Of a stretch of DNA of 64,000 nt, positions 8,857 to 18,839 are shown piece by piece. Source of the stretch: Brucella tritici (lineage in GTDB: Bacteria; Pseudomonadota; Alphaproteobacteria; Rhizobiales; Rhizobiaceae); the NCBI RefSeq assembly GCF_902825325.1, contig NZ_CADEAR010000002.1, forward strand, positions 186,001-250,000. Reading direction: 5' to 3'. Under the pieces are notes generated by a model, which had not been told where the DNA came from, searched no databases, and saw only the letters and a program-made list of their open reading frames with translations. Every line of letters begins with the position of its first letter. The first letter of the stretch is position 1. A program made the translations under genes and the position numbers.

Positions 8857-9977
8857 CAGGACTCTTGGGGGTCGTCAGTTGCGGCTTCGACCTCTGCGGG
8901 TTGTTCTCCCGGCTTAGGAGACACGACAGCACGCTGCTGGCGGCGGCGATCAGCCGCGGAAAGCGGCACAATGCGCACTTTCTTCACCCGACGCGGATCG
9001 ACTTCCAGCACATGGAATTCATAGCCCGGAATTGCCTGCACGACTTCGCCGCGAACTGGAATACGCCCGAGAACCGAGAAGATGAGACCGCCAACCGTGT
9101 CGACATCCTCGCCATGCTCGCCCACTTCGAAAGACGGGCCGATTTTTGCAGCCAGTTCTTCCAGATCGGCACGCGCATCGACAACGAAAACTCCGTCGGC
9201 CTCTTCGGCGATCATGATTTCTTCGTCGTCGTGCTCATCTTCGATATCGCCGACAACCATTTCGACGATGTCTTCCAGCGAAACCAAACCGTCGGTACCG
9301 CCATATTCGTCGATGACCAGCGCCATCTGGATATGGGTCGCCTGCATGCGCGCCATCAAGCCGCTCGCCATCATGGACGGCGGCACGAACAGGACCTTGC
9401 GCATGAGATTGAGTTCACCGATCGTCTTGGTGAGATCAATGCGGCCCATGTCGAATTTGGCGGCTTTGTCTTCGGCCGTCGCCTTGCTGCGTGCACTGCT
9501 ACGGCGCGTGGTTTTCTGGCGGGCCTGCTTGGTGATGTAATTGAGAACATCACGGATATGGATCATGCCGCGCGGATCATCCAGCGTTTCGGCATAGACC
9601 GGCATACGCGAATGGCCAGACTTTTCGAAAAGCTCCAGCACCTCCCAGAGTGGCGTGGAAACTTCCACTGCCTCGACATCGGCGCGCGGGATCATCACAT
9701 CTTCGACGCGGATTTCGCGCAAGCGAAGGATGTTGTGCAGCATCGCCTTTTCTTCAGGCGAGAATGCGGAATCCTGCTCGCTTGCCGTGCTGGAAAGGGC
9801 ATCGGCCAAATCTTCACGCAGAGAAGATGACTGGCGCGAGCGCATGAACGGGAAAATATTAGACAAAAGGGAACGCTTCTCGGCCATTACGGGCCGTTGC
9901 GTACTTTGCCCTTCGGCGTCTTGAGTCTCGCTGCGATTCTCGCCAGCGGACGGGGGGTGCGATGTTTGATCAGCCAT
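8856..9977 (-). CDS. CorC/HlyC-type CBS-domain protein (hemolysin family, YbeX)
   Basis: A 373-residue cytoplasmic protein. The first ~80 residues are variable. Two CBS domains follow (about 95-235, RVEDVMIPRADVEAVEV... and LVIDEYGGTDGLVSLEDIVE), then the CorC_HlyC transporter-associated domain (about 270-345). It lacks the DUF21 membrane domain. The family is linked to cobalt/magnesium efflux and to ribosome-associated functions with YbeY; the role here is inferred. The ATG at 9977 (MADQTSHPP) was chosen; an in-frame TTG two codons earlier is the alternative. It lies 20 nt after ybeY and overlaps lnt. Confidence 0.9.
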   Translation of the reverse strand: MADQTSHPPSAGENRSETQDAEGQSTQRPVMAEKRSLLSNIFPFMRSRQSSSLREDLADALSSTASEQDSAFSPEEKAMLHNILRLREIRVEDVMIPRADVEAVEVSTPLWEVLELFEKSGHSRMPVYAETLDDPRGMIHIRDVLNYITKQARQKTTRRSSARSKATAEDKAAKFDMGRIDLTKTIGELNLMRKVLFVPPSMMASGLMARMQATHIQMALVIDEYGGTDGLVSLEDIVEMVVGDIEDEHDDEEIMIAEEADGVFVVDARADLEELAAKIGPSFEVGEHGEDVDTVGGLIFSVLGRIPVRGEVVQAIPGYEFHVLEVDPRRVKKVRIVPLSAADRRRQQRAVVSPKPGEQPAEVEAATDDPQES

Positions 9978-9997
9978 GGTCAATCGTTGTTAGGGTC

Positions 9998-10486
9998 TTA
10001 TTCGGATACAGCATAAGGGTCAGGGATGGCAAGAGCATGAAGGATTTCACGCTCGCGCCCCTCCATCACATCAGCTTCCGCATCGGTTTCGTGATCGTAA
10101 CCCAAAAGGTGCAAAAAGCCATGGACGACGAGATGCGTGAGATGGTTTTCGAGCGGCTTGTCCTCCTCACGGGCCTCGCGCTCGACAGTCTCCCGCGCGA
10201 TGATGATGTCGCCCAGCATCGGCCCCGGCTGCGCCCCTGCCTTGACCGGAAACGCCGGAAATGACAGCACATTGGTTGGCTTGTCCTTGCCACGCCATTC
10301 CGCATTCAGTGTCTGGATCGAGGCATCGTCGGTGAAAACCACACTCAGTTCGCTTTCAGCGTCCTTAAGGTTCAAATTGGCCCAGGCGGCCTCGACCGAC
10401 TTCCTGACGAGCCCTTCAAGGGCGGTCTCATCCGGCCAGTTGCCAGCTTCAACCATGATATCGATATGGATCGCGTTATTTGACAC
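9998..10486 (-). CDS. ybeY: Endoribonuclease YbeY (rRNA maturation factor)
   Basis: A 162-residue metal-dependent RNase involved in 16S rRNA 3' maturation and ribosome quality control. The zinc-binding [15 protein letters not shown] motif (consensus HGxLHLxGYDH) is complete near residue 120. The N-terminal [16 protein letters not shown] block is also typical. The frame starts with GTG at 10484-10486; no in-frame ATG precedes the conserved region. It is the third gene of the conserved miaB-phoH-ybeY-corC-lnt cluster. Confidence 0.96.
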   Translation of the reverse strand: MSNNAIHIDIMVEAGNWPDETALEGLVRKSVEAAWANLNLKDAESELSVVFTDDASIQTLNAEWRGKDKPTNVLSFPAFPVKAGAQPGPMLGDIIIARETVEREAREEDKPLENHLTHLVVHGFLHLLGYDHETDAEADVMEGREREILHALAIPDPYAVSE

Positions 10487-10622
10487 GTTCTGCGGCGGCT
10501 CTCCATGCCGGCTAGCCGCATCATCCTTTCAGTTACAAGAAAGCTGCCTACCCAAAGGGCAGACAGCATTTTTTAAATCGTGATTCCGACAGGCAATTGC
10601 AAGAGCACTCAGCCTGTTCGCT

Positions 10623-11684
10623 CTATTCCGAACGCGCGTGCTGTTTGCCATCGCGGTCGTAAGCGCCGACGATTGCCGCTACCAGCGGATGACGAACGAC
10701 GTCTTTCTCCGTAAAGCGTACCTTGATAACGCCCTCGACATCGTCCAGCACGCGAAGCGCCTCTACCAGCCCGGATTTCTGGCCGGGCGGCAGGTCGATC
10801 TGGCTCGGATCACCAGTCACAATCATGCGTGATCCCTCACCAAGACGGGTCAGGAACATCTTCATCTGCATGGATGTCGTGTTCTGCGCCTCATCGAGAA
10901 TGACAGCAGAATGCGCCAGTGTGCGTCCGCGCATGAAGGCGAGCGGCGCGATCTCGATCACGCCTGCCGCAATGGCGCGTTCGACCTTTTCCGCTGGCAT
11001 CATATCGTAAAGCGCATCGTAAAGCGGGCGTAGATAAGGGTCGACCTTTTCCTTCATATCGCCCGGCAGAAAACCCAGTCGTTCGCCCGCCTCGACAGCC
11101 GGACGCGACAGGATGATGCGCTCCACCAGACCGCGTTCCAGCAGCATCGCCGCATGGGCGACGGCAAGATAGGTCTTGCCGGTCCCGGCAGGGCCGACGC
11201 CGAACACCAGTTCCGACCGGTCGAGCGCGCGCATATAGGCATCCTGCGTCGGTGTGCGGGCAAAGATGGTCTTCTTGCGCGTGGAAATCTGGGCCGCCGA
11301 AAGCTTGCCCTTGTTTTCCATGGTCGGTAGCGTCAGCTGGTCATCGGCCGCGATTGCCATGCGCAAGGCGCCGTCGACATCCGACGTCGTCAGTTCATGA
11401 CCCTTCTGCAAGGTTTCATAAAGATGATCCAGCGCACGCCGCGCCTGCTCGGTCGCGGTCGGTTCACCCCGGATCGAAAGCTGGTTCCCCTTGGAGCGGA
11501 CATCCACGCCAAGCTTCTGTTCGATACGGGCCAGATTTTCATCGAACTGACCGTAAAGCGCGATGGCAAGACGGTTATTGTCGAAGGTGAGCACGATGTG
11601 GGCCATATCCGAGGCCCCGGTCGTCGGGCTTTTTTGCGTTTGATTGGTTGGCTTGGCAGACTTCAGCTTTTCCGTGGCGCTCAA
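10623..11684 (-). CDS. phoH: PhoH-like ATPase (YbeZ)
   Basis: A 353-residue P-loop protein. Walker A is GPAGTGKT near residue 170. The Walker B-like VILDEAQN and the TGDPSQIDLP motif follow, as in PhoH/YbeZ proteins. An N-terminal KH-like segment covers about 30-110. The start is TTG at 11682-11684, because AAGGAGAT lies 5-12 nt before it; the longer frame would be read through that ribosome site. It partners with YbeY in the same operon. Its biochemical role (RNA helicase/ATPase in rRNA processing) is inferred from the family. Confidence 0.95.
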   Translation of the reverse strand: MSATEKLKSAKPTNQTQKSPTTGASDMAHIVLTFDNNRLAIALYGQFDENLARIEQKLGVDVRSKGNQLSIRGEPTATEQARRALDHLYETLQKGHELTTSDVDGALRMAIAADDQLTLPTMENKGKLSAAQISTRKKTIFARTPTQDAYMRALDRSELVFGVGPAGTGKTYLAVAHAAMLLERGLVERIILSRPAVEAGERLGFLPGDMKEKVDPYLRPLYDALYDMMPAEKVERAIAAGVIEIAPLAFMRGRTLAHSAVILDEAQNTTSMQMKMFLTRLGEGSRMIVTGDPSQIDLPPGQKSGLVEALRVLDDVEGVIKVRFTEKDVVRHPLVAAIVGAYDRDGKQHARSE

Positions 11685-11707
11685 CCGTATCTCCTTAAAG
11701 CACAATC

Positions 11708-11763
11708 CTGAAAAGTTGCAGGCTTTTCAGACCAGATTATGCGTGAACGCAAACCGTTCACGC
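11708..11763. repeat. Two small hairpins between miaB and phoH
   Basis: CTGAAAAG/CTTTTCAG (11708-11730) and TGCGTGAAC/GTTCACGCA (11739-11763) are adjacent perfect inverted repeats in the 158-nt gap. Neither has a clear T-tract. They could modulate read-through from miaB to phoH. Confidence 0.4.
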
Positions 11764-11842
11764 ATTGCAATCACAGTCTCGACAGGATTACCGGCAAGCG
11801 ACTCAAAGTGCCGAAATTTTCTGCCTCGACATCATCATGCCT

Positions 11843-13231
11843 TCAGGCCAGTTTTTGCGCAATAAGGCTATTGGTCCCTGTGGATGTGATTTTCACATGA
11901 ATGATGTCGCCGACCTGGTCATTGTTGTCATCGATGATGACAGGCAGGAGCCAAGGCGAGCGGCCAACCATCTGGCCAGCAATACGGCCCGGCTTTTCGA
12001 GCAGCACATCCATCTCGCGACCGATCATGGAATCCTGAAACGCATATTGCTGTTCTGACAGAAGCGCCTGGAGACGCTGGAGACGCTCATCCTTCACCCC
12101 TTCTTCCACGTGATCAGGCAGATCGGCACCCGGTGTGCCGGGACGTGGCGAATATTTGAACGAATAGGCCTGCGCGTAATTGACCGTGCGTACCAGCTGC
12201 ATCGTGTCTTCGAAGTCCTGATCGGTCTCACCGGGAAAGCCAACGATGAAATCACCCGACAGCGCCAGATCGGGCCTCACTTCGCGAATACGCTCGATCA
12301 GACGCACATATTCATCCGCCTTGTGACGACGGTTCATTGCCTTGAGAATACGGTCCGAACCGGATTGTACCGGCAGATGCAGATAAGGCATAAGCTGGCG
12401 CAGGTCACGGTGGGCGGCAATCAGGCTGTCGTCCATGTCGCGCGGATGGCTGGTCGTATAACGAAGACGGGCAATGCCCGGAATGCGCGCCAGCCGAAAC
12501 AGAAGTTCACCCAAGCCCCATTCGCGACCATCGTCACCAGCCCCGTGCCAGGCATTGACGTTCTGTCCTAGCAAGGTCAGTTCACGCACGCCGCTATCGG
12601 CGAGGCGCTCGGCCTCTGCCACGATCTGCTTCACGCTGCGCGAAACTTCCGAGCCGCGCGTATAGGGAACCACGCAGAAGGTACAGAATTTGTCGCAGCC
12701 TTCCTGCACGGTGAGGAAGGCAGAAACACCACGCTTGCGGGTTTCCTCGCGCCTGGGCGACGGCAAATGTTCGAATTTATCTTCGAGAGCATATTCCGTC
12801 TCGACCACCTTTTCGCCACCGCGAACCCGCGCCAGTGCATTGGGTAGGCGATGATAGGTCTGTGGGCCAATGACGAGATCGACATTTGGCGCACGGCGAA
12901 GGATTTCCTGTCCTTCGGCCTGCGCCACGCATCCTGCAACGCCAATGGTCAGTTCCTTGCCATTCGCTTCGCGCGCGTCCTTCATCTTGCGTAGTCGACC
13001 AAGCGCGGAATAGAGCTTTTCCGACGCCTTCTCGCGAATATGGCAAGTATTGAGCAGAACCAGATCGGCATCGTCCGGCGTATCGGTTGCGACATAGCCT
13101 TCCGCTGCAAGGCTGTCGGCCATGCGCTGGCTATCGTAGACGTTCATCTGGCAGCCATAGGTTTTTACGAAAACCTTGCGCACATTGGGGCGCTCTGCCG
13201 TTGGTTCAAGATCGGTGATATTGTCGCTCAT
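11843..13231 (-). CDS. miaB: tRNA-2-methylthio-N6-dimethylallyladenosine synthase
   Basis: A 462-residue radical-SAM methylthiotransferase acting on A37 of tRNAs. The N-terminal UPF0004 domain carries the auxiliary-cluster cysteines ([24 protein letters not shown]). The radical-SAM CxxxCxxC is seen as GCDKFCTFC near residue 190. A TRAM domain closes the C-terminus (about 395-460, [18 protein letters not shown]). The ATG at 13231 was taken ([10 protein letters not shown]). It heads the miaB-phoH-ybeY-corC-lnt cluster, 80 nt after the acyltransferase gene. Confidence 0.98.
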   Translation of the reverse strand: MSDNITDLEPTAERPNVRKVFVKTYGCQMNVYDSQRMADSLAAEGYVATDTPDDADLVLLNTCHIREKASEKLYSALGRLRKMKDAREANGKELTIGVAGCVAQAEGQEILRRAPNVDLVIGPQTYHRLPNALARVRGGEKVVETEYALEDKFEHLPSPRREETRKRGVSAFLTVQEGCDKFCTFCVVPYTRGSEVSRSVKQIVAEAERLADSGVRELTLLGQNVNAWHGAGDDGREWGLGELLFRLARIPGIARLRYTTSHPRDMDDSLIAAHRDLRQLMPYLHLPVQSGSDRILKAMNRRHKADEYVRLIERIREVRPDLALSGDFIVGFPGETDQDFEDTMQLVRTVNYAQAYSFKYSPRPGTPGADLPDHVEEGVKDERLQRLQALLSEQQYAFQDSMIGREMDVLLEKPGRIAGQMVGRSPWLLPVIIDDNNDQVGDIIHVKITSTGTNSLIAQKLA

Positions 13232-13311
13232 GCGCGGCTATCTACAGCTTTTGTCGTCATTTTGAAAGGTGACATTCTAGCCAATCGGCTGACCGCCTGA
13301 TCGAGCGGCTG

Positions 13312-14115
13312 TTACTCTTCCGGAATTTCGCGCCCCAGCAACGCACTTTGCAAAAGTGCGCGCACCCGGTTTTCCATCGTACGGGCCAGCGCCTTGCGGT
13401 CGGTCTTGGCGGTCACGGCGACTGGTTCACCGAAACGCACCTCGACATCGATGGCGCCCTCGCGCAAAATACCTTTCAGGTGCGGCATCAGCTCGACGTC
13501 GCCCGGCCAGGAGGCAATCGGGCGGAAATAACGGCCCATTGCCATGCCATGAACCCCTATATAGGCGATCGCAACCGGTTGAACCACGACTTCGGGTACA
13601 TTGGCTTCCTTGATCGCAGCGTGCGCGGCACCGAAAAGCGCCGTCTTGAACGGCAGAACGCGATTGCCATCCGATGTCGTGCCTTCAGCGAACAGCACCA
13701 TAGCATCGTCCGTTGCCAGACGCCTTGCGATTTCCGATGTCTGTTCAGCCGTCTTGCCCCGCCGTTCCCGTTCCACGAAAACGGTCCGTTGCAAAACGGC
13801 GAACATGCCGAAAACAGGCCATTTTCTGACTTCCGACTTGGCGATGAAGGAGACCTGACCGACCGTCGACAGAACGATGACATCGCTCCACGAGGTATGG
13901 TTGGCGACAAGTAGCAGAGGCCGACCCTCCTGCATCTGGCCGACTATCTTGATGCGAAAGCCGAACAGGCGTGCGGCAATACGATGGAAAAAGGTCGGCA
14001 GGCGACGCTTCCAGTTGTTCTTCAGCTTAAGCAACAGATACTGAACTGGAATAAGCGACAGACTCAATGCGACCATCGCCGCAACGACGAGAAAGATGCG
14101 GATTGCTCCGATCAT
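13312..14115 (-). CDS. olsA: 1-acyl-sn-glycerol-3-phosphate/lyso-ornithine lipid acyltransferase
   Basis: A 267-residue PlsC-family acyltransferase. An N-terminal membrane anchor (about 5-30) precedes the catalytic NHTSWSD (the NHX4D motif) and the acceptor-site FAEGTTSDG. The ATG overlaps the rimI stop by 4 nt (ATGA). As I recall, the acyltransferase at this chromosomal position in Brucella and Sinorhizobium is OlsA, which completes ornithine lipid synthesis. The sequence alone only shows a lysophospholipid-type acyltransferase, so PlsC activity is the alternative. Confidence 0.8.
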   Translation of the reverse strand: MIGAIRIFLVVAAMVALSLSLIPVQYLLLKLKNNWKRRLPTFFHRIAARLFGFRIKIVGQMQEGRPLLLVANHTSWSDVIVLSTVGQVSFIAKSEVRKWPVFGMFAVLQRTVFVERERRGKTAEQTSEIARRLATDDAMVLFAEGTTSDGNRVLPFKTALFGAAHAAIKEANVPEVVVQPVAIAYIGVHGMAMGRYFRPIASWPGDVELMPHLKGILREGAIDVEVRFGEPVAVTAKTDRKALARTMENRVRALLQSALLGREIPEE

Positions 14116-14624
14116 CGTGGCCTAGCCGGTGCACGGCTCAAGTCGCGACGCAATATCAGCGCAGCCGAACGCCCATTCGCGGTTTCATAGTAAGCGGGAC
14201 GGTCACCAACCTTCTGGAAACCGAGACGGCGATAAAGTGCCTGTGCGGCAACATTGGCCTCATCCACTTCCAGAAAAAGCGTTTCAGCGCGCTCCTGATA
14301 GAGATTGCGCAACACGGCATCCATCAGCGCGCGCCCGACGCCTTGGCGCTGTACATCACGCGCGACGGCGATGGTCAGGATTTCCGCCTCACCAGCCACC
14401 AGACGTGCCAGCACGAAACCACAGGCATCGTTCGGCTTACCTTCCGCACGGGCAACAAAACCGAAAACCGTATCCTGCGCAATCAGCGACCTGAAATCGT
14501 CGGAACTCCAAGCGTGATGGAAAGCGACGGCATGAATGCGCTGGATCGCATGACTGTCCTGTACGCCAAGCGGCTCCACCGAGATTTGTCTGCGACCGAA
14601 ACGCCCAAACGGCAAGCCCATCAT
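14112..14624 (-). CDS. rimI: Ribosomal protein S18-alanine N-acetyltransferase (RimI-type GNAT)
   Basis: A 170-residue GNAT acetyltransferase. The acetyl-CoA loop is seen as RDVQRQGVGRALM (RxxGxG/A), followed by LFLEVDEANVAAQALYRRLGF, a hallmark of RimI. It starts 3 nt after tsaB with a GGAG site; two adjacent ATGs are possible (14624 or 14621). It overlaps the next gene by ATGA. The tsaB-rimI pairing is widespread and supports RimI over a generic GNAT. Confidence 0.9.
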   Translation of the reverse strand: MMGLPFGRFGRRQISVEPLGVQDSHAIQRIHAVAFHHAWSSDDFRSLIAQDTVFGFVARAEGKPNDACGFVLARLVAGEAEILTIAVARDVQRQGVGRALMDAVLRNLYQERAETLFLEVDEANVAAQALYRRLGFQKVGDRPAYYETANGRSAALILRRDLSRAPARPR

Positions 14625-14627
14625 CGG

Positions 14628-15317
14628 CTATTCTCCGGCGGACTTGCGCGGCAGCGCAAACCCGACTTGTGGCTTCGCATCCGGCCCACGCATGTAAAGC
14701 GGCTTCGGCGCATCGCCAGGCTGGCGCAAGCTTGCCAGACGCGCATAGATGCCGATTTTCGCGGTCGGCTCAACCGGGCCAAGTGTGAAACGACTGCCGA
14801 TCACTTCATTGATCGCAGTGGCCGCAGAACCTGCAAGAACCGTATTTTCTGCCTGGGAATCGGCAAGAGTCTCCGCTTCCTCTCGTGACAGAACCAGCGG
14901 CTTCGCGTTCGGTAAACCCTTTGCATCGAATGATTGCGCATAAATTTCGCCGCGATGCGCATCGAGAAGAACCAGAACTGGCTTTTCCGGCGACAGAGAC
15001 TGTGTTTCCGCAGCCAGCGCCTCGAAAGCTGTAATGCCGATGGCGGGAACACCCAGCGCCAGTGCAAAACCACGTGCCGCCGAGACACCGATACGGACAC
15101 CGGTAAACGATCCCGGCCCAATATTGACCGCCACTCTATCCATATCGCGAAGCGATAGTTTCGTCTCTCTCACAGCACGTTCGATATAGTCCATCAAGAC
15201 TTCCGCATGTCCCTTGCCGATGTTTTCGCTTACATCGGCAAGCATGATATCACCGTCATAATCGTAGACGGCAACGGAACACCACGAAGCGGCAGTATCA
15301 AGCGCAAGTATCTTCAT
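14628..15317 (-). CDS. tsaB: tRNA threonylcarbamoyladenosine biosynthesis protein TsaB
   Basis: A 229-residue ASKHA-fold protein that partners TsaD and TsaE in making t6A37. The N-terminus MKILALDTAASWCSVAV and the VNIGPGSFTGVRIGV block are diagnostic. The ATG at 15317 was chosen rather than a TTG two codons upstream. It is first in the tsaB-rimI-olsA run and divergent from dps. Confidence 0.95.
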   Translation of the reverse strand: MKILALDTAASWCSVAVYDYDGDIMLADVSENIGKGHAEVLMDYIERAVRETKLSLRDMDRVAVNIGPGSFTGVRIGVSAARGFALALGVPAIGITAFEALAAETQSLSPEKPVLVLLDAHRGEIYAQSFDAKGLPNAKPLVLSREEAETLADSQAENTVLAGSAATAINEVIGSRFTLGPVEPTAKIGIYARLASLRQPGDAPKPLYMRGPDAKPQVGFALPRKSAGE

Positions 15318-15606
15318 GTGCAACCGGGTAAATCAGATTTTGCGTCGCGACAAGCCAAGTCTTGCCCAAAGGCCGGATCGTGTTCGTTTTTAGCCGTTCT
15401 CGTGGAACAAAAGCCGGCGATATGCATTTCGTCATCGGGTGCGGGAATATTTTTGTGTTGTCCTGACGGCGACAAAGGCCCATCCGGCAATCGAACCTCA
15501 TAAGGATCTGGCGGGTTCGTTTGCGTTTGGAATAGCTGCCCGTGACTATGAGCGATACTCCCCCAGTCGCTCCAAGCCGGATCGAACAAAAGGATATGAG
15601 GATACA

Positions 15607-16104
15607 ATGTCCAAGAAGTCGATGCATGCAACCCGCAACGATCTTCCTTCCAATACGAAGACGACAATGATCGCGCTGCTGAATGAGAACCTCGCCGCGA
15701 CGATCGATCTTGCCCTCATCACCAAACAGGCACACTGGAACCTCAAGGGGCCTCAATTCATAGCCGTTCATGAAATGCTCGATGGTTTCCGCGATGATCT
15801 TGACGAACATGTCGACACGATTGCCGAGCGCGCTGTACAGATCGGCGGGACGGCCTATGGCACCACGCAGGTCGTGGCCAAGGAAAGCAAGCTCAAGCCT
15901 TATCCGACCGACATCTATGCCGTTCACGATCATCTGCTTGCACTGATCGAGCGTTATGGCGACGTCGCCAATCTTGTGCGCAAGTCGATCAAGGATGCAG
16001 ATGACGCAGGTGACGACGATACGGCGGATATTTTTACAGCCGCGTCCCGCAGTCTCGACAAGGCATTGTGGTTCCTTGAGGCCCATGTTCAGGAAAAGAA
16101 CTGA
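15607..16104 (+). CDS. dps: Dps-family DNA-binding ferritin-like protein
   Basis: A 165-residue protein that oxidises and stores iron and protects DNA in starvation or peroxide stress. The ferroxidase residues are present: His43 in QAHWNLKGP, and Asp70 and Glu74 in [16 protein letters not shown]. The N-terminus is Lys/Arg-rich, as in DNA-binding Dps types. The ATG at 15607 follows AGGATA; the longer frame upstream is not supported. It is divergent from tsaB across 289 nt and ends at a terminator shared with the converging aminopeptidase. Confidence 0.96.
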   Translation: MSKKSMHATRNDLPSNTKTTMIALLNENLAATIDLALITKQAHWNLKGPQFIAVHEMLDGFRDDLDEHVDTIAERAVQIGGTAYGTTQVVAKESKLKPYPTDIYAVHDHLLALIERYGDVANLVRKSIKDADDAGDDDTADIFTAASRSLDKALWFLEAHVQEKN

Positions 16105-16119
16105 CCTTACAGATGCAAT

Positions 16120-16148
16120 GAAAAAGCCGGGAAATTCTCGGCCTTTTC
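16120..16148. terminator. Bidirectional terminator between dps and the aminopeptidase
   Basis: A stem GAAAAAGCCGGG paired with CTCGGCCTTTTC (one mismatch, one G-T), with T-runs on both strands, sits between two converging genes. Confidence 0.75.
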
Positions 16149-16161
16149 TATTTCGCGACAA

Positions 16162-17415
16162 TCAGTTGGCCCATTCACCACTGCGCATCACCGGCTCGCG
16201 GGTTCCGTCCGCGTTGATGCCATCGACGTCGATCTGGCCAGAGCCGATCATCCAGTCGATATGGATAAGGCTCGAATTGCCGCCCTGCGCCTTGATTTGT
16301 TCCGGCGTCAGTTTTGCACCGTCGATAAAGCACTTGGAATAGCACTGGCCGAGTGCAATGTGGCTTGCGGCATTCTCGTCAAACAGGGTGTTGTAGAACA
16401 AAAGCCCACTCTGCGAGATCGGCGATGAATGCGGAACCAGCGCCACTTCACCCAGATGACGGGCACCTTCATCCGTATCCAGCACCTTGTTGAGCACTTC
16501 TTCACCGCGGCTTGCCTTCGCCTCGACAATTCGTCCGCCTTCAAAGCGAACCGCAATATTCTCGATCAACGTGCCTTGATGCGACAGAGGCTTGGTGCTC
16601 GTCACATAGCCTTCGACACGCAGCGCATGAGGTGTAGTGAACACTTCTTCCGTCGGAATGTTCGGATTGCAGGTGATACCATTCTTCGCCGTAGACGCGC
16701 CGCCGTGCCATTCATGACCGTCGGCAAGCCCGACCGTCAGATCGGTGCTCGGGCCCTTGAAATGCAGGGCACTATATGCCTTGCCATTCAGGAAACGGGT
16801 GCGGGTACGAAGCGCTGCATTGTGCACCGACCAGGCGCCAATCGGATCGTCCACATCGACGCGCGAAGCCGCGAAGATCGCATCGGCCAGCTTGCGGGTC
16901 GCGATGTCCGCCGGCTCGTTCGGAAACATGAGCTTTGCCCATGCCGGATTGGGATAGGAGACGATGTTCCAGTTGATGTCGAAACCGGCGATCTTCTCGA
17001 GAGCCGGCTGATAGGCCTTCGAATTGGCCCGGTTGGCGCGTGAAACCTTGGCAGGGTCCTGGCTGGAAAGAAGCATCGGATTGTCGGCGGCGATGGCGAG
17101 ACGCGCAGCGCCATCCGAATAGGCCTTCGCCATACCCTCATAAAGCCAGCTTGCCGCGCGGTCGAAACTCGCATCGGATGCGTTCTCGTAACGAGCAAGC
17201 GCCATTTCGTCATCCGCGAAGAACGGCGTTACCAGTCCGGCCCCGGCCTTGTAGGCGTGCTTGGCGATAAGGCGAACCAGCGGCAAGGCCACGACTGGCG
17301 CGGTAATGACAAGATCTTGCCCCTCGCGCAACTGCAGACCAACGCGAACGGCGACTTCCGCAAGACGTTCGAGTTTCACCGGATCGATGATTGGGTTCAA
17401 CTGTTCATGAGCCAT
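16162..17415 (-). CDS. M29-family metalloaminopeptidase (AmpS/AmpT type)
   Basis: A 417-residue cytosolic peptidase. The family's metal-ligand regions are visible: EGYVTSTKP with surrounding acidic residues, EVALVPHSSPISQSGLLFYNTLFDENAASHIALG, and SLIHIDWMIGS. The length matches the M29 family (~410). The ATG at 17415 is preceded by an AGAGG element. It stands alone, converging on dps. The substrate specificity cannot be read from the sequence. Confidence 0.92.
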   Translation of the reverse strand: MAHEQLNPIIDPVKLERLAEVAVRVGLQLREGQDLVITAPVVALPLVRLIAKHAYKAGAGLVTPFFADDEMALARYENASDASFDRAASWLYEGMAKAYSDGAARLAIAADNPMLLSSQDPAKVSRANRANSKAYQPALEKIAGFDINWNIVSYPNPAWAKLMFPNEPADIATRKLADAIFAASRVDVDDPIGAWSVHNAALRTRTRFLNGKAYSALHFKGPSTDLTVGLADGHEWHGGASTAKNGITCNPNIPTEEVFTTPHALRVEGYVTSTKPLSHQGTLIENIAVRFEGGRIVEAKASRGEEVLNKVLDTDEGARHLGEVALVPHSSPISQSGLLFYNTLFDENAASHIALGQCYSKCFIDGAKLTPEQIKAQGGNSSLIHIDWMIGSGQIDVDGINADGTREPVMRSGEWAN

Positions 17416-17539
17416 GGGTGGAAGACCTCTTTGGATGTGGAATCACCGGCAGTTTATCAGACGGCATAATTTCACCACCTTTTTTCCTGCCTTTGCGTTA
17501 TAGTAAATCTGCGGTCAGTGCAGAAGAAAGCAGACAGTA

Positions 17540-17791
17540 ATGAATAAGAAAGTGCTTATCTTGCTGGGCGTTACCGGCCTTCTGGCAGGGTGCGTGAGCA
17601 TGACGCCGGAACAACGCCGTGCCGCTGACGAACAGACCTGCCGCAGCTATGGCTTCAAGGCCAATACCGACGCTTTTGCCAACTGCCTGATGCGACTGGA
17701 CCTCGATCGCAGAGCTGACAGGCGTGCCTGGCAGAATCAGGTCGATTTCTACGACACCCCGATGGTGATCTATCGACCGATCTACCGCTGA
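17540..17791 (+). CDS. Small lipoprotein of unknown function
   Basis: An 83-residue protein with a lipoprotein signal: MNKKVLILLG, a hydrophobic run, and the lipobox LLAGC with Cys18. The mature part is short, has two further Cys (TCRSYGF and FANC), is rich in Arg/Asp, and ends VIYRPIYR. Short lipoproteins of this pattern are common in Rhizobiales, but I cannot name a function. The start has an AAAGCAGACAG upstream purine stretch. A hairpin terminator follows. Confidence 0.8.
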   Translation: MNKKVLILLGVTGLLAGCVSMTPEQRRAADEQTCRSYGFKANTDAFANCLMRLDLDRRADRRAWQNQVDFYDTPMVIYRPIYR

Positions 17792-17831
17792 GCCCCTCAC
17801 TGGAAAGCGACAACAGTCAATCAGGAAATCA

Positions 17832-17868
17832 AAACGCCGGTCGGATTGAACCAGACCGGCGTTTCAGA
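17832..17868. terminator. Bidirectional terminator
   Basis: An 11-bp perfect stem AAACGCCGGTC/GACCGGCGTTT lies between the converging lipoprotein and SleB-like genes. The minus strand continues TTTTGATT. Confidence 0.75.
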
Positions 17869-17891
17869 TTGTCCGACTGTAAGAGCGTTTC

Positions 17892-18839
17892 TTATAGTGG
17901 CGCTTCGGGACGGTCCTGGGACAGAAGAAGTGCGCCGATGGCGTCAGCCTGCTTCTGGCTTGCAGGAGCATAGCCGAGCGATGTCGGTTGCGGAGCCGTC
18001 GTATCGAATTGCGGCTGGTAGGAGGCCACCTGCATATGCGGTTCCTGCTGAGGTGCCGCTACGCCGCGATGACGCGCCAAGCGGTCGCCACGAGCCTGCG
18101 GACCGGCACCGACATTCTGCTCTACACTTTGAGCCTTCACAGCTTCCGCGAGCGCCACCTGAACGGTTGGCTCCGTTCCCGGAATCGGGCCCGTCTGCGG
18201 CAGTGTCACGTCATAAGACGGGTCCTGCGGAAGGGATGGTGATTGCGGTGAATAGGCCATTGCGAGATTGTATGGTTCCTGCGGGACAGGGTTTTGCAGC
18301 GAGCCGTCTCGATTGCGCTTCTCGTAGAAGGAATTTCCACCGGCTACGAGCACGTAATGCATGTTGTTGTAAGGGAATTTCAGACCCGCCGTGTGGAAGA
18401 ACATGGCATTCTTCAACTTTGGATGCCGTTCTCCTTTGAGGACTGCGGCGGCGGCGGCCTGAACATCCGGCAGCGCTTTGGAATTCATTTGGCGTGAAAG
18501 AACACCAGGTGCAAACTGGTTCTTCTGACCGACGACACCACAAATCGTATCCGGATAACGACCCGAAGCGAGTCGATTCATAACAACCGTGCCGACAGCC
18601 AGAAGACCGTCGGAACTTGAACGGTTGGATTCGAAGAACATCGCACGTTCAAGACAATTCTTGTCCCGTGCGGTGTAGGTGTAGGTCTTTACGCCATTGA
18701 CGGACTTGACGTGGCTTGCCGCCGTCTTTTCCGAATTGGCTTTTCCCGAGGTTCCGGTCGTCGTGCAACCGGTCACCACGAAAGGCGCAACCACCAGCCC
18801 GATAAGAACGGGCAATTTCCACTTCGCGGCGCGCGTCAA
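17892..18839 (-). CDS. SleB-type cell wall hydrolase lipoprotein
   Basis: A 315-residue envelope protein. The N-terminus is a lipoprotein signal with lipobox VVTGC (Cys25). The Hydrolase_2 (SleB) domain spans about residues 55-170, with FFESNRSSSDG holding the probable catalytic Glu70 and VGTVVMNRLASGRYPDTICGVV downstream. The C-terminal ~130 residues are a Pro/Gln-rich tail. The frame opens with TTG (18837-18839); a second TTG lies eight codons in, and no ATG precedes the domain. It is probably a muramidase or transglycosylase acting on peptidoglycan. A 660-nt gene-free region lies upstream. Confidence 0.85.
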   Translation of the reverse strand: MTRAAKWKLPVLIGLVVAPFVVTGCTTTGTSGKANSEKTAASHVKSVNGVKTYTYTARDKNCLERAMFFESNRSSSDGLLAVGTVVMNRLASGRYPDTICGVVGQKNQFAPGVLSRQMNSKALPDVQAAAAAVLKGERHPKLKNAMFFHTAGLKFPYNNMHYVLVAGGNSFYEKRNRDGSLQNPVPQEPYNLAMAYSPQSPSLPQDPSYDVTLPQTGPIPGTEPTVQVALAEAVKAQSVEQNVGAGPQARGDRLARHRGVAAPQQEPHMQVASYQPQFDTTAPQPTSLGYAPASQKQADAIGALLLSQDRPEAPL